DNA of 32,661 nt, taken from NCBI GenBank assembly GCA_011800805.1, contig MPNW01000336.1, positions 1-32,661 on the forward strand, read 5' to 3'. The notes under the pieces are model-generated. The model saw only the letters and a program-made list of their open reading frames with translations. It was not told the DNA's origin and ran no database searches. The stretch's first letter is position 1, and each line of letters starts with the position of its first letter. Positions 1-10,268 of the stretch are shown piece by piece. A program made the position numbers and the translations under genes. The DNA is from Hirudo medicinalis (Eukaryota; Annelida; Clitellata; Hirudinida; Hirudinidae).

Positions 1-490
1 AGTTTTGCGCATAGATTTGAACATATCTTTGTAACTTACGACACAATTTATGGAATGAAGCCACAGACTCACTTACACAGATAGGATATGGCTACATACC
101 ACTTTTTCAATGTCTCTCTTCAATACGGGGGTCATATCAAAATAGCGTAGCCCAAAGAACAAAGCGAAAAAGTTTGAACAAACTTAGCTAAAACACATGA
201 CCGGCATGGCGATAGAAGCGCGAAAAGGAAACACAAATGAATAAATCTACAATTTCAAAAGTGTCCCATTGTCTGAACATAGCTCCAACAATTTTTTAAA
301 TTTACTTGTAATTTATGTAATATCTTTTTTAATGTTTTAATTTTTTTTAAATAAAAATATTTCGGTTCCTTTATATAATCAAGGAAAGACGTATTTCCTT
401 TTCTATTTTGCGAATATTGGGTACTTAAGTGTGCGAACGTTAAGAGTTTTATATTCTTATTTAAGATAATGATTATTATTTTAACTTCAT
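1..490. other. Intergenic AT-rich DNA
   Basis: No reading frame with recognisable protein similarity, no splice-consistent exon and no tRNA-like fold was seen. The stretch from about 290 to 380 is nearly pure A/T. Confidence 0.6.
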
Positions 491-498
491 GTATTATT

Positions 499-1476
499 TC
501 TATAGGGCTGCAGATAGATTTTCTTTTAATCGCGATTAGTAGTACGATTAATGTTTTTAATCGTAGTTAACGCATTTTTAATCGCACCATCTTACGCGTT
601 TCCAATCAATTTCCCAATATACGTCATTTTTACATCAAAATCAATTTTATTCATTCAAGTATAAAGTCCTTTGTGGCACTTAGTCCATATTCAGCCAGTT
701 GCTGAGGCAAACGAGCCTGTTTATGTTGTCTGGAGACATGGAACCACGTTTGATGTTCACAACATGCCCAGATAGGGAAACTAACCGTTCACATGGCACT
801 GTGATTGCTGGAGAAGCTATTTGAATGCTAGCTTAGCAACAAGGCCATGTAATGGTGCACACTTCCGCTACCATTCCAATGGACAACTAGCTTTGTCGAT
901 CTCTGGTTCAGCTCTATAATGAGCTAAAGCCTTCGCTGCAGCGGATGATACTGTCGCTTTAGGCCTACCATTCATGGTAATCCATTTAGCTATGGCTTTA
1001 GTGTTAGCATCAAATTTGGACAGCTCCATTGGTTTTGCCTTTTCTTTCAACTCCATCAGTGTCGGTTGATGTTGAGAAGGCTTGCAATTGGCAGATGTCA
1101 TCAATTGATCCCCAGCACTCAATGGGTGTTTGCTATGCAACTGATATGTAAGGAGGACGTATTGCGAAGATATTTAAACTCGCGTATTCATATGTTGCAA
1201 ACTACAACAGAGTTTGATTTGAAAGTGAATTTGCCTCCCAAAATCAACCTACCATTGTTTCTTGTGGCCATCTTTTTAAAGAGAGAAACAGTAAGTATTC
1301 TTAAACAAAAGGAAAGTCCGAGGGACACAAAACAAAGACAAAGAGTTGACAAATTTTCAATGAAAATATATATATAATTAAATAATTTTACGAAATTAAA
1401 AAAATTTGACGAGTTAATCGTCACGTTAATTATTTTAACTGAAAAAAAAATTAACGCATATAAATCTACAGCCCTA
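499..1476 (-). mobile_element. Internally deleted hAT DNA transposon
   Basis: The ends are inverted repeats: TAGGGCTGCAGATAGATT at 503 on the left, and on the right (reverse strand, ending 1476) TAGGGCTGTAGATTT. The 8-bp word GTATTATT lies immediately outside, at 491-498 and 1477-1484, as expected for a hAT target-site duplication. Four extra bases (TCTA, 499-502) separate the left duplication from the repeat, so the left boundary is slightly uncertain. TTTAATCG-type words cluster just inside the ends (530-590, 1408-1420), like hAT subterminal repeats. The interior holds a transposase relic on the minus strand. At about 980 bp it is far shorter than an autonomous hAT, so it is non-autonomous. 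Confidence 0.8.
680..1140 (-). pseudogene. hAT (ZBED-like) transposase relic, N- and C-terminal pieces joined by deletion
   Basis: Read from 1140 down, the first part (HSKHPL, then QPTLMEL and AIAKWI) resembles the stretch after the BED zinc finger of ZBED/Ac-type hAT transposases. It runs without the catalytic centre into EIDKASCPLEW and then, after two stop codons, the hATC dimerisation domain. That domain shows IASPAITVPCERLVSLSG, VVNIKRGSMSPDNIN and LVCLSNWLNMD before a stop at 680-682. In the family this tail follows a W-W motif and about 400 residues of RNase H-like domain, absent here. The internal deletion explains the element's small size. The copy cannot encode a working transposase. 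Confidence 0.8.
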
Positions 1477-1484
1477 GTATTATT

Positions 1485-1984
1485 TAACTTCCTAGAATTT
1501 CCATCCAATAGTCTACAGAGAAGCAGTACAGTACACAACCGTACGTTGAAATGGAAATGTCAAATGTGAGGCTTATGCAGTGGTTGTAGATTTTTTTTTA
1601 CTTACATTTCGCTTTTGCGCGCCTGCTGTTCCAAAAATCAAGGTGCGATTTTTATGCATGAGGAAATAAGGTATGCTCGATTTTCTTTGTTTTCCTTTTA
1701 TTGTCATTAATGCATTCCGAATAACTTGCTAGCTACGGACATTTGTCTGCGGATTAATTTTTTGATGTGTTCAATCGAACATTTTTATAGAGTCAATTTG
1801 CATAGCGTTTCAGCTATTGAGAAATATGATCAATATTTAATACCACTAAAACACGATAGTTTAGACTAATCAATGGGTAATGGCATTTATTTTCAAACGC
1901 CAAAAAGAAACGACAAAATTAATTTATGTGAAAAGTCTCCAAAATATTTCCTTCAAATTTTTCAATTAATTCCATTTGCCGGAT
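1485..1984. other. Intergenic DNA downstream of the protease gene
   Basis: Apart from the AATAAA site at 1886-1891, which serves the minus-strand protease gene, nothing coding was recognised here. Confidence 0.5.
1886..1891 (-). terminator. Polyadenylation signal AATAAA of the protease gene
   Basis: On the minus strand AATAAA lies about 95 nt after the protease stop codon (1985-1987), a usual distance for an animal 3' UTR. No other canonical signal was seen closer to the stop. Confidence 0.5.
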
Positions 1985-3436
1985 TTAAATAAAATCAGCA
2001 ATTTCATCAGTTCCCTTGGGCTTAATGACAGAATCAATCCAACTGTTGTAGGAGCTTATTCTCGTATAAACGGAAGGTTTTGTTGTTGAACAACCAAATA
2101 AACCCCATGATGTTGCTCCAACCAATTCCCACTTCTTTGGGGCAACTTCACAAACCAATGGTCCTCCAGAATCCCCCTGTGGAATAAATAGATTAAAATT
2201 AATGAATGCCGATTAGCTAATGTTTAAAATGACTGAAACCATTGAAATTCTTAAACTTAATATTAACATGTCATAAACTTTGAATAACTCCAGTGGTTGT
2301 GAAAAAAAATTACGTACGTTGCACGATCCTTTGGCCTGGGTCTCTTTGTCAGTCACGCAAACCTGTTTGTCCGTAACTAAACCTTCATCCCACTTCTGCG
2401 TACATTCCTTCCTCGTTAACACATCAATATCTGCCTCCTGAAGCCATTTTGGAAGAGGTCCAAACCCTATTTAGTATTCACGTATATTTCGCTATGTCTA
2501 TTTATTTTATTAACTAATATATTCTCACCGCGAAGTCTGCCCCACCCAGTAATGAAGCAATTCTTTCCAACTTGGTTGGTATTTGTAGCCCGTGTGGCAT
2601 ACTTGACATTTATTTTTCCAGTACTTTCTGGAATAGGTTCTTTCCATGAGATGACAGCCAAATCATTTGGAAATCCCGCGGAAGAATTTCTTGAATAATC
2701 AGGGTGCTTTAAACAAAAAGGGTTTGATCTAAAATGTTTGTTTACGCAATGAGTGACAAACAGTAATATTAAAATGTGATATGAAATATTTTAATGCAAG
2801 TAAGAAGTTTTTTTTTTAAACTGTATTAAAATCATAAACGTCTCTAAAGTACAAACTGAAGTGGCTTTTGTAAGGCTTCTCTTGTGACACTCTCCAGTTT
2901 TGCAGTTATTAGTGACATTGTTGGATCCTGCCATGATACTGTAGCCGCTCCTTTAAAACAAAATAAACAATCATTATGTATTGAAACTTTGACTTTTAGT
3001 TATTTTGCTAAACAACAACAACAATGATCCGAATACAAAAGGTACTCAAATACTAACAAAACTAACTAATAATAATTTTTTTTTTATGTGACCAGATAAT
3101 GTTAATAAAGCTGAAACATGAAGATGGGTGCTACATGAAAATACGCTCTTACAAGGGTCCTTCAACGCAGTGAGCAGCAGTGACGCCCCAGGTAGATCCA
3201 ATGATGGAAGCTCCACAGCTAAATAAGTTGTTTGAGTACAAGGCCAACTGCCAAGGCCATTCTCCGTTATCAGCATCTTTACCGCCAACGATGTGCGGAG
3301 CAGTTTTGGCAAAAGAGCCTTCATCGAAACATTAACAATATTAGGTATTTCTAGTAAAATATTTCATCAAAATAAAAATAATCAATATATTATAACCAGA
3401 TATCGAAAGTATGCTTAGGATGAAGAAAGACAACAT
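1985..3436 (-). CDS. Secreted chymotrypsin-like serine protease (S1 family), six exons
   Basis: Exons: 3436-3397, 3318-3153, 2950-2857, 2706-2529, 2466-2318 and 2176-1985, about 272 codons. Exon 1 encodes a hydrophobic signal peptide (MLSFFILSILSIS). Exon 2 gives a short propeptide and the activation site H-IVGGKDADNGEWPWQ, then the catalytic His in TAAHC. Exon 4 holds the catalytic Asp in NDLAVI and the conserved ITGWG. Exon 6 starts with GDSGGP (catalytic Ser) and ends with a C-terminal helix and a stop. All junctions are GT-AG with matching phases. The exon 3 donor (TCA|GTTTGT) is the least certain, chosen because it alone keeps phase 0. Position 189 (six residues before the Ser) is Gly, not Asp, so this is not trypsin-like. 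Position 216 is Gly and position 226 Ser, which points to chymotrypsin- or elastase-like preference. Likely a digestive or extracellular enzyme. Confidence 0.93.
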
Positions 3437-3474
3437 TTTAGCCGCTTCAATGTAAAGTTCATGGGATGCATTCT

Positions 3475-3480
3475 CTTATA
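3475..3480 (-). promoter_or_regulatory. Candidate TATA box of the protease gene
   Basis: TATAAG on the minus strand lies about 39 nt upstream of the protease ATG (3436). With the usual 25-30 nt spacing, transcription would start near 3450 and give a very short leader. The motif was placed by eye in AT-rich DNA, so chance occurrence is possible. Confidence 0.35.
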
Positions 3481-3968
3481 CCTTTCAAGCAACAAAAAAA
3501 ATTACTTCAATTGGTCAGGAGTAGGTAATATTTTTTTCAACGTCAGATATCCAATCATCAGTTTCGAGAAACATTCCGCTATCATCGAATTGTTTGATAA
3601 CTATACAAAAGGTTTTTAAGAGCTTATATCTTTTTTATCTGTAAGTGTTCATGAATAATGATGGATTTTTCTTGGTAGAATTTTGATGTTTATCGCCAGG
3701 ATTCAATGACCTAGTTTAGGTAAACCTGATTGTGTGATTATTAATTTATTTCTAATAATTATCGCTATACTGTGTCATCACTATTAATTACTTCGTGTCA
3801 CCAATTCTATTTGGTACCTCTGATTTATGCTTCTACTTCTATTAAACGAAGCACAGATTCTCAACGATGTCACAAAATTATATTTTATTAACATGAAACG
3901 ATTAAATGATGAATTTTCTGAAATTAAATGAATTAAATGAAATAAAATAATTATTTCCAATAAACCAA
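3481..3968. other. Intergenic AT-rich DNA
   Basis: No gene, RNA or repeat structure was recognised between the protease promoter and the duplicated retro-fragment. Confidence 0.5.
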
Positions 3969-3990
3969 ATTATGACATAATTAATATATG
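3969..3990. repeat. Left copy of a 22-bp direct repeat (probable target-site duplication)
   Basis: The 22 bases here match 4509-4530 at 20 of 22 positions, exactly 540 bp apart. The two copies bracket the retrotransposon fragment, as a target-site duplication made by target-primed insertion would. Confidence 0.7.
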
Positions 3991-4508
3991 TAACGTTTTT
4001 GCAAGTTAAATTCCATACGGAATCAACACATCAGTCACGTACTTTAATCTTTCATCATGCAGCAGCCACACGGCTACTCCATATCAGCTGTGCTCGCATT
4101 GTCCAGAATAGGGCCATCTCCATCCTTAATGCAGGGAGCGGTGTCCATTTTCCTGGATTCCCCGGAAAGGTGGGATTATGGTCCTGCAGTCCCTGATTTG
4201 TTGCCTTAACCTCCTCGGCAAGGTCTTCCGGTTCCCCTGAGGGTCTTTCAGGCATTTTGCACGTGATGTGCCCGGTATATATGTCCCTCGACCACTTGAT
4301 GGTGTCTGTCACGATGAGTTTCCTCAACGTGCTGGCATAGCTGTGACCAATACCTAGGGCGAGTCCCTAGGGCTCCTGCAATTATGGCCCCCATTGTCGT
4401 CTTATAGCCTTGAGCTTCAAGTTCCATACGTATGTGTTCATACTTGGAAACTTTGTATTGACGTTTTTGCTCAAGGCTATTCGGACCGTTCTCGAACGTC
4501 ACAGCCAC
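3991..4508 (-). pseudogene. C-terminal fragment of an RLE-type (R2-like) non-LTR retrotransposon
   Basis: Minus-strand frames from 4508 read VTFENGPNSLEQKRQYKVS, KYEHI and GYKTTMGAIIAGALG. After a frameshift they read MRKLIVTDTIKWSRDIYTGH. This pattern (basic residues and a K.SKYE helix, then a G-rich strand about 20 residues on, then a final helix) is typical of the extreme C-terminus after the restriction-like endonuclease of R2-superclade elements. No reverse transcriptase is present, so it is a 5'-truncated, frameshifted insertion. There is no poly(A) at its 3' side (near 3991). That fits elements lacking such tails, or decay. Confidence 0.68.
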
Positions 4509-4530
4509 ATTATGAAATAATTAATATATA
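4509..4530. repeat. Right copy of a 22-bp direct repeat (probable target-site duplication)
   Basis: Matches 3969-3990 with two differences. It directly abuts the 5' truncation point of the minus-strand retrotransposon fragment. Confidence 0.7.
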
Positions 4531-5055
4531 ACTACATTAAATCTTAACGCATTTATATGTATTATATATTAGATATATATACATTACATATCGTAATTGA
4601 TTCGGCAATTTCAAAATCCAATATAATTTTGAAAAAAAAAAATTGTTGTGACGTCAGTTTGTTTCAATAAAAATAATAAACCTATCCGACAGATAAAGAC
4701 ATGGCAGAAACTATTTTTACCTTGATGAGAAGCCGCAAGTTATCTAAGGTTTTATTTCGATACTTTGATGTTGGTCGTGAGGATTTGATATCTTATCTTT
4801 GCAAAGGACACCACCACTTTAATGTTCGTAATTCGCTGGACACTGATATTCATATTTCAAACAGAAATAAGTGCTAATCGTCACTGTAACGGTTTAGAAA
4901 TTTGAAGTTTGACCACTTTATTTATTTGTTATAAATCCCAAGATCTTTGGATTGTTTAATGTTGGCACTACATCGTTTGGGTCATAACCGAAAAAAAAAC
5001 AAAATGACGGACCGCTTTTTATCGATCATACAACTGCATTAGAAGCTCGTTCTTT
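4531..5055. other. Noncoding DNA, possibly upstream region or first intron of the RSPH1-like gene
   Basis: The first exon of the RSPH1-like gene should lie somewhere upstream of 5477. An ATG at about 4701 opens a short frame (MAETIF) ending at an AAG|GTTTTA donor, but nothing in it is recognisable. I leave it unassigned. Confidence 0.3.
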
Positions 5056-5218
5056 GGGGCCGTCCATAAATTATGTCCTCCTGAGTGCAAGATTTTTTAC
5101 AAAAATGATAAAATCTTGTTGACGATGGTTCTTCATTCTGAATATTTTCACAAAAGCTTTCTTCCTTTAATATGCAATTTCTGGCCCTCCCAGCATGATG
5201 TAATTTATGGACGGCCTC
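5056..5218. mobile_element. MITE with GGGGCCGTCCATAAATTA termini
   Basis: GGGGCCGTCCATAAATTA at 5056 is mirrored by the reverse complement of 5199-5218 (GAGGCCGTCCATAAATTACA), with 17 of the first 18 positions identical. The element is only about 163 bp and has no coding capacity. No clear target-site duplication is visible. Elements with this kind of terminus are, from memory, common in arthropod genomes; I do not assign a superfamily. Confidence 0.75.
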
Positions 5219-5476
5219 TTTTCTCAGCATCTAAAATTCTAAGAAAATTTTAATAATTCTTACCTTAACTCTAACCCAGACTAATATCGCAACTCTTTTT
5301 AATCTTAAAACTTTCATACTAGTACAAAAAGTTTTTCTTGTTTCGTCATTTTGTTTTAATCGCTTGGATAACTTCTTCACATGAAATGCTACTAAATGTC
5401 TTTGCAATCGTCTTAATGATCTTACTGAAATGATAATAGATGTCTCATATAAATAACATGATTCCTTTCCATTAAG

Positions 5477-8400
5477 TCCTTCAAGTATCAGGGCATGCAC
5501 AATGAATTTAACCAAAGACATGGCTACGGAAAATCCATTTTTCCAAATGGCGACGAATACGAAGGGTTCTATTCTTATGGAAAACGACACGGATTCGGTG
5601 TTTACAAGTAATTCTTCAATAAATATTCAATTGTAAAAATTTATTTAATCTATTTAAACATGGACTCATTATTTCACCATAGAGTACCGCCATCAAAACT
5701 ACATTATTTCAAGAAAAGAATATAAATTAATGTTTTCAAATTAAATGTGCATTAAAATTCAACAGTTAGTTGGTGTGCGTTGTTAAGCGTGTTGGACGTT
5801 TGGCTGTCGTTTGTGCTTTTTCTGGGTGCTGACTGGATTTATCTAATTACTTTTAGTATCGTTAGATTTGTTTTCAATTGGGCTGTCGAACTGTATAATT
5901 TTTTAGTCGAAATTTACACGCTGTTACGCTCCTTTTTTTATAACTTGTTTCGACGTGGTTGTGGATCGAGTTACATCTCAGATAAACGGTCATCCCTGTT
6001 AACATCTCTCTCTTTACAATCTCTCACTGAGTCTTGGTGGACAATTGTGACTCACACTGATCATCAAAGGCGGCAACTGAGTTCTTTCATCATCACAAGG
6101 ACTCACACTCATAACCATTCATAATCTTAATCTGACTGATAACCGTCGTTGCTTAGTTCATCATCATATCAGGAAAGTGTCATCGCCTATTTCTTACATT
6201 TGCACTCTTTTGTCCTCTCTGTCCAACATCACAAGTATCCAATTATGCCGGTTTACACGTCCACTGAACTGTAATCTTACAATCTGGGTCGGATGTTCAT
6301 CTAAAGAGAGTTGAGAATGGTGTTGTTCCGGCTTCATCTCTGGCTGCCGACGTTTGCTTGTCATCTGTCAATGACCATTGTCTCTCCTGGGCGTCACCCA
6401 AGATGTCGCAATGATGGGGCTATGAATTCCAGAGCTTCATCTGACAGCAATACTATCGAGGCATCTAACGAATTTATTATATTTGAATGCCTCAACATAC
6501 GTTCCATTACCAGCAAATTTGAAGTGCTCACAGATGTCACAAAAGACAAGACAATAGACATTTTGTCCTTGACTAAAACGTGGCATGAGGGATCCATTGC
6601 TTTCTTTCAGCGTCGTCAGGGATTTACAGTTATTGATTGCCCACGTCCTCGTGTTGGGTCTGCTCAGAGTTCTGGTCTCCACTCGAATCATGGAGGTCAT
6701 CTCAACATCATCTATTCAGCTACGTCTCCTAAATATTGACTTCGTATCAACCAACTTCGAATATCTTGCTATCCAAGTTTATCTAGGTTCGAAATGCATC
6801 TATTGACTATTTACAGAAGTGGTCCTGTACGAAAACAGTTCTTCTCCGAGTTATCTGAGCTCTTGAGCAGGTTTGTCATCAACTCCTCAGTGTTATTCAT
6901 CACTGGTGACCTCAACATACATCTTGAGCGACATGGTGACCCCAACTATGTAACCTTCAGAGGCATCCTGTCTTCACCGGGTCTGGGACTTAGGATTGAC
7001 GGACCGACACATGATTTTGGTGGAACCCATGATGTTGTCCTCAAAAAAAAATAAATAAAACTGTCATCAATGCGTTGTTGTTGAGAGAGTGGATATTGGT
7101 CTTTCTGATAATCGGCTTCTCCTCTGGAACACAACTTTTCCATGCACATGTCCCCCAGTGACCTCTTGTCATGTTCGCGGGTGGAGGCGCCTGGACATGA
7201 CCCAATTAATTCAACAACTCAGGTTTTCAGTCCTCTGTGACGACCCAGGGTCCTTCCCTGATGATATCGACGAAATGGTAGCTCTCTACAATTCAACCCT
7301 TGTGGATGTGGTCAACTCACTTCTTCCAAATATCACATCTCACCCTTATAGGTACAAGCAACCCTGGTTTGATGTTGAGTACAGGCGAGAGAAGCGAGAT
7401 CTTACAAGGCTCAGAAGAGTTATTAACTCGGATCAGGAACTCAAGATTGCACAGGTACGGCCCATACTCCAGAAAGACCCCCATCAGCCCTCGTCATATA
7501 GACCCATCTCAAATCTCAGTGTAATATATAAGTTTCTGGAGCGTCTAGTGCTGAGACGGCTTGTTAACTACCTGGATTGCAATGCATTGCTTTCAGCAAA
7601 CCAATCTGCTTACCGTCGACATCATTCCGCTGATGCCTTGGCAAAATTGAGCTCATTTTCAAGAATTCTGAACAGGGTCTTCAGAACTGCTCGTTTTGAA
7701 TGTTAGATGTGCAGATGAAGTTAGTTCTCTGGCTTCATCGAGTGGATCAGCAATGTTTACATTGCAATTACATTACAATGTTTACAATCATAAGTTGTTG
7801 CAGCTTACATAACATAACGTAACAATTATTTATAGTGGTTAAGAAGATTTAGATCTATGTAATAACTTCTTGCTTATTCATGAGGCTAACTCTGAACTGA
7901 ATCCCCTGGCTGCATGTTACATGATGTCAAGAACTTGTATCTTTCAAAGGTTCTCGGGTTGTACATCTGCCCATGAAAACCCTAATCTGCTCGAAACTTA
8001 ATGCATTGATGTTCAATGGAGTATTTCCTTTTTGATAACCAGTAATCCTCTGCCGCCATTGCAGGGGAGTTCACACAACTCGCATCTCTGTTGTCCGAGG
8101 CTACTACTCAATAACAAACTGTAGGACAGGGATCGGCACGCGTGAAGAGCGATTGTTAATAGCACGCGGAAGATCACCCAAAAAATATGCGGCCAACGTT
8201 TTAATCGTTTAAAAAAAAATTTGTAATAAAAAAATTTTTCTGTCATAATAGTTTCCAATAAGATAGATGTGCTTCTGAAGTACATTGTAACACTCAAAGA
8301 AGAGTTCGCAAACAGAAGTAAAGACTTCCAAACTCATGAACCCATAATGTCGAACCTTATCAGACTAGACTTGCTTGATCTCACCACCACTCAATTAAAT

Positions 8401-10238
8401 CTGGATCTTTTCGGATGGAATGGATATTGATGAATTCGAAATGCAGCATGAGAATTTAAAACATCAGAATTATGGACATCAAAATTTATGAAATTGCGGA
8501 AAACTCTAGAAGGAAATTGTTTGGAAAAATATGCTGCTATTTTCAGCTGTTGGACATTTCAGCTCCCTGAAACATTCATCTATTTAAAAAAAATAGCATT
8601 GGCTCTTCTTTCAGCTTTTGGATCAACTTATTTCTGTTAGCAGATTTTTTCTCACATGAAAGCTGTTTTAATTCCACGAAGTCGTTTGACGCCTGAACAG
8701 TCAGAAGCTGAAAATGACAACATATGTTCCTGATATTGAACAATTAACAAAGGGCACGAAAGGACAAGGCTCACATTAATTGATGAAGTTTATTTACAAC
8801 CAATTGGAAATTTGTTATATTCAAAATATTCAATTTAATGTTAATATAATACAATTGTTAACAAAAGCACTTGCTGTGTTATTAGTTGCACAAATATGTT
8901 TGAAAATATAGTAGAGCGGATAGACATTACAAGTAAAATTACACCTATCTCAACCAACTGCCGCCAAATCCCTGACCACCTTCGTTCATCCTCCGCAATT
9001 CATCTACTCCAACCAGTCCTTAGATCATCCATCGTCAATCGAGACTATGCCTCGCCTGCCGTCTGGAACGACCTTCCCCCTTCGGCCTCAATCTACACTT
9101 GAACTATTCAAACGTCAGTTGAAGACCCATCTATTCAAGATAGCATTAAACCGAGAACCAGCCTCTGACGCTATGCTTGGGGCGCCATATAAATAAACTA
9201 TTATTATTATTATTATTAAAATGGCATACTATCATTAAAAAATTGCCGACCCCTGCTATAGGAAATAAAGAATCAAAAGACTTATATTAAAAAAATAATA
9301 AATCTTTAAATTTTTAATTAAGTCTCCGTTGTAATAAATTTTCGGTGCGGTGGCGGTTTTCAAAAACATGCATTTACGGTCTACTTTTTAAAACCTGCAG
9401 CCGCGATGGTAACGCATAGTTTGAAATAGCAACTGTACAGTCCCCTGCAAATCAGTTGATTAATTATAAATGCCTTTTCTTAAATATCTTCAGCCATTGT
9501 AGCTGCGGATTAATATAAAAGTATAATTTAGCGCCTTTGTCATAAAAGGTACAGAAATGGGGCAGTATATGTTGGAGACTTTTGCAATGGAAAGAAAGTT
9601 GGACTTGGAAGGATTATTTATCCAGATGGCTCCAGTTATGACGGTATTTGGCTTCAATACATTTGCTTTGTAATTGGTTTCTGTATGTATTTGTTGTGGT
9701 TGGCTTCCAATGTTTTGAGTTTCGAGAGTCGGGTCTAAATTGCGTCTAATAATTTGCATCAGTGCTTCAAATCTAAAAGAAAATCATTTTGTTTCAAGGC
9801 AAATGGAAGGATGATGAAAGGCATGGATTTGGCATTTATCGTTACTACAATGGAGATGTTTACGAGGGTAACTGGAAAGAAAACCAACGCCATGGAACTG
9901 GAAAGTATACCCATCTCAGTGCGGGGATGCAATACATAGGTACATGGACTAAAGGCTACAGAGAAGTTGAAGGACAACTCATAGATATTAACAGTGCTAT
10001 ATACATGGATGATCTAAGAAAGGTAATGCTCATTCACTACTTATTCTCTATTTAAGACACCACGAATTAAAAAAGTCAATTGATGTCTTAAAAGCTAATT
10101 TCTTTTTCTCATGGATAGCCGCCATGAAAGTCGTTAATTGAAAGGGTAAATTCCTGCTTTGATCTCAGATAGAAACTGATCGAGAGAATGTCAGAAATCA
10201 AAAGAGAGAAGAGCTGGCCAATATTAGAAATGCTCAAG
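5477..10238 (+). CDS. RSPH1: Radial spoke head 1-like MORN-repeat protein (5' end missing)
   Basis: Exons seen: 5477-5607 (or from 5492), 9549-9643, 9799-10022 and 10169-10238, all with GT-AG edges and matching phases. The peptide runs through successive MORN repeats of about 23 residues: YQGMHNEFNQRHGYG, GDEYEGFYSYGKRHGFG, GAVYVGDFCNGKKVGLG, SSYDGKWKDDERHGFG, GDVYEGNWKENQRHGTG and MQYIGTWTKG. Repeat order and spacing, the QRHG/KRHG pattern and the final YxGTWxxGxxEGxxxLI-like segment match RSPH1. That protein sits in the head of axonemal radial spokes in motile cilia and sperm flagella. After the MORN array comes a charged helix (ETDRENVRNQKREELANIR). The first coding exon was not found. The 5607-9549 intron is filled with transposons. 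RSPH1 is the best match; another MORN protein is possible but less likely. Confidence 0.85.
6311..7706 (+). pseudogene. L2/CR1-like non-LTR retrotransposon, endonuclease to N-terminal RT, deleted and frameshifted
   Basis: Frames carry an APE-type endonuclease: FECLNIRSITSKFEVL near 6482, IDILSLTKTWHEGS near 6556, then FITGDLNIHLERHGD near 6897 and DGPTHDFGGTHDVV near 7000. The GDLNIH and THD-type motifs mark the nuclease core. Further on come RPILQKDPHQPSSYRPISN and a FLERLVLRRLV...NQSAYRRHHSA segment (7459-7635), which is the RT N-terminus. The link between nuclease and RT is shortened, and the catalytic RT (FADD) and C-terminus are missing. Several frameshifts are present. The untranslated 5' part may reach back to about 5770. 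It lies in sense orientation within the host intron. Confidence 0.85.
7707..8118 (+). other. Intronic DNA without recognised content
   Basis: Between the broken retrotransposon and the hAT target-site duplication I see no coding similarity. A short stretch near 7826-7846 resembles 14264-14284, but it is too short to classify. Confidence 0.4.
8290..8760 (+). pseudogene. hAT transposase C-terminal relic
   Basis: Frames read LKEEFANRSKDFQTHEPIMS (about 8296), then after breaks LPETFIYLKKIALALLSAFG, STYFC, QIFSHMKAVLIP, RSRLTPEQSEA and finally YVPDIEQLTK. The ALLSAFGSTYxCxxxFSxMK block is the hATC dimerisation segment of the SCAND3/ZBED/GTF2IRD2-like hAT group. Stops and frameshifts interrupt it (one replaces the residue after STYFC), and the N-terminal two thirds are missing. 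Confidence 0.8.
8880..9220 (+). pseudogene. 3' end of an L2/CR1-like retrotransposon with (ATT)n tail, inside the hAT
   Basis: From 8896 the frame reads to DHLRSSSAIHLLQPVLRSS and AVWNDLPPSAS. After a frameshift it continues LELFKRQLKTHLFKIALN to a stop (MLGAPYK*), followed by (ATT)n at about 9199-9219. The W(N/D)xLPP, FKRxLKTHLF and simple-repeat tail are standard for the extreme 3' end of L2/CR1-type elements. It is a short 5'-truncated copy. The hAT boundaries lie outside it on both sides. Confidence 0.8.
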
Positions 10239-10239
10239 G

Positions 10240-10268
10240 TACCTGGATGGATGGATGGATGAATGGAT
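10240..10268 (+). repeat. Short (GGAT)n-like microsatellite
   Basis: Five near-perfect GGAT units, read from 10246 to 10267, follow the exon ending at 10238 by a few bases. Confidence 0.6.

Larger units (their letters stand above)
8127..9255 (+). mobile_element. Non-autonomous hAT (Charlie/ZBED-type) element carrying a nested retrotransposon tail
   Basis: Left terminus CAGGGATCGGCA (8127) pairs with the reverse complement of 9243-9255 (CAGGGGTCGGCAA). Flanking 8-bp words CTGTAGGA (8119-8126) and CTATAGGA (9256-9263) differ at one base and fit a decayed hAT target-site duplication. Inside are a transposase C-terminal relic (about 8290-8760) and a retrotransposon 3' end (about 8880-9220). The enclosure of the retro tail by the hAT ends implies that the retro copy inserted into the hAT. 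Confidence 0.85.
5608..9548 (+). other. 3.9-kb transposon-filled intron of the RSPH1-like gene
   Basis: The donor AA|GTAATT at 5608 and the acceptor AAAAG| ending at 9548 join in phase across one MORN repeat (VYK|YRNGAVYVG), so this is a single intron. It contains an L2/CR1-like element (6311-7706) and a hAT (8127-9255) carrying another L2/CR1-like tail. The other introns within the MORN array are only 100-160 bp. Confidence 0.85.

Noticed and set aside
1188..1538. 116-codon minus-strand frame
   Set aside because: Crosses the right end of the hAT element and its target duplication; low-complexity composition, no similarity.
5231..5590. 119-codon minus-strand frame
   Set aside because: Its start lies antisense to the MORN exon at 5477-5607, and the rest has no recognisable similarity.
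7820..7850. Short similarity to 14264-14290 (TTATAGTGGTT(T)AAGAAG)
   Set aside because: Under 25 bp and not extended on either side; possibly the end of the same retro family, but it cannot be supported.
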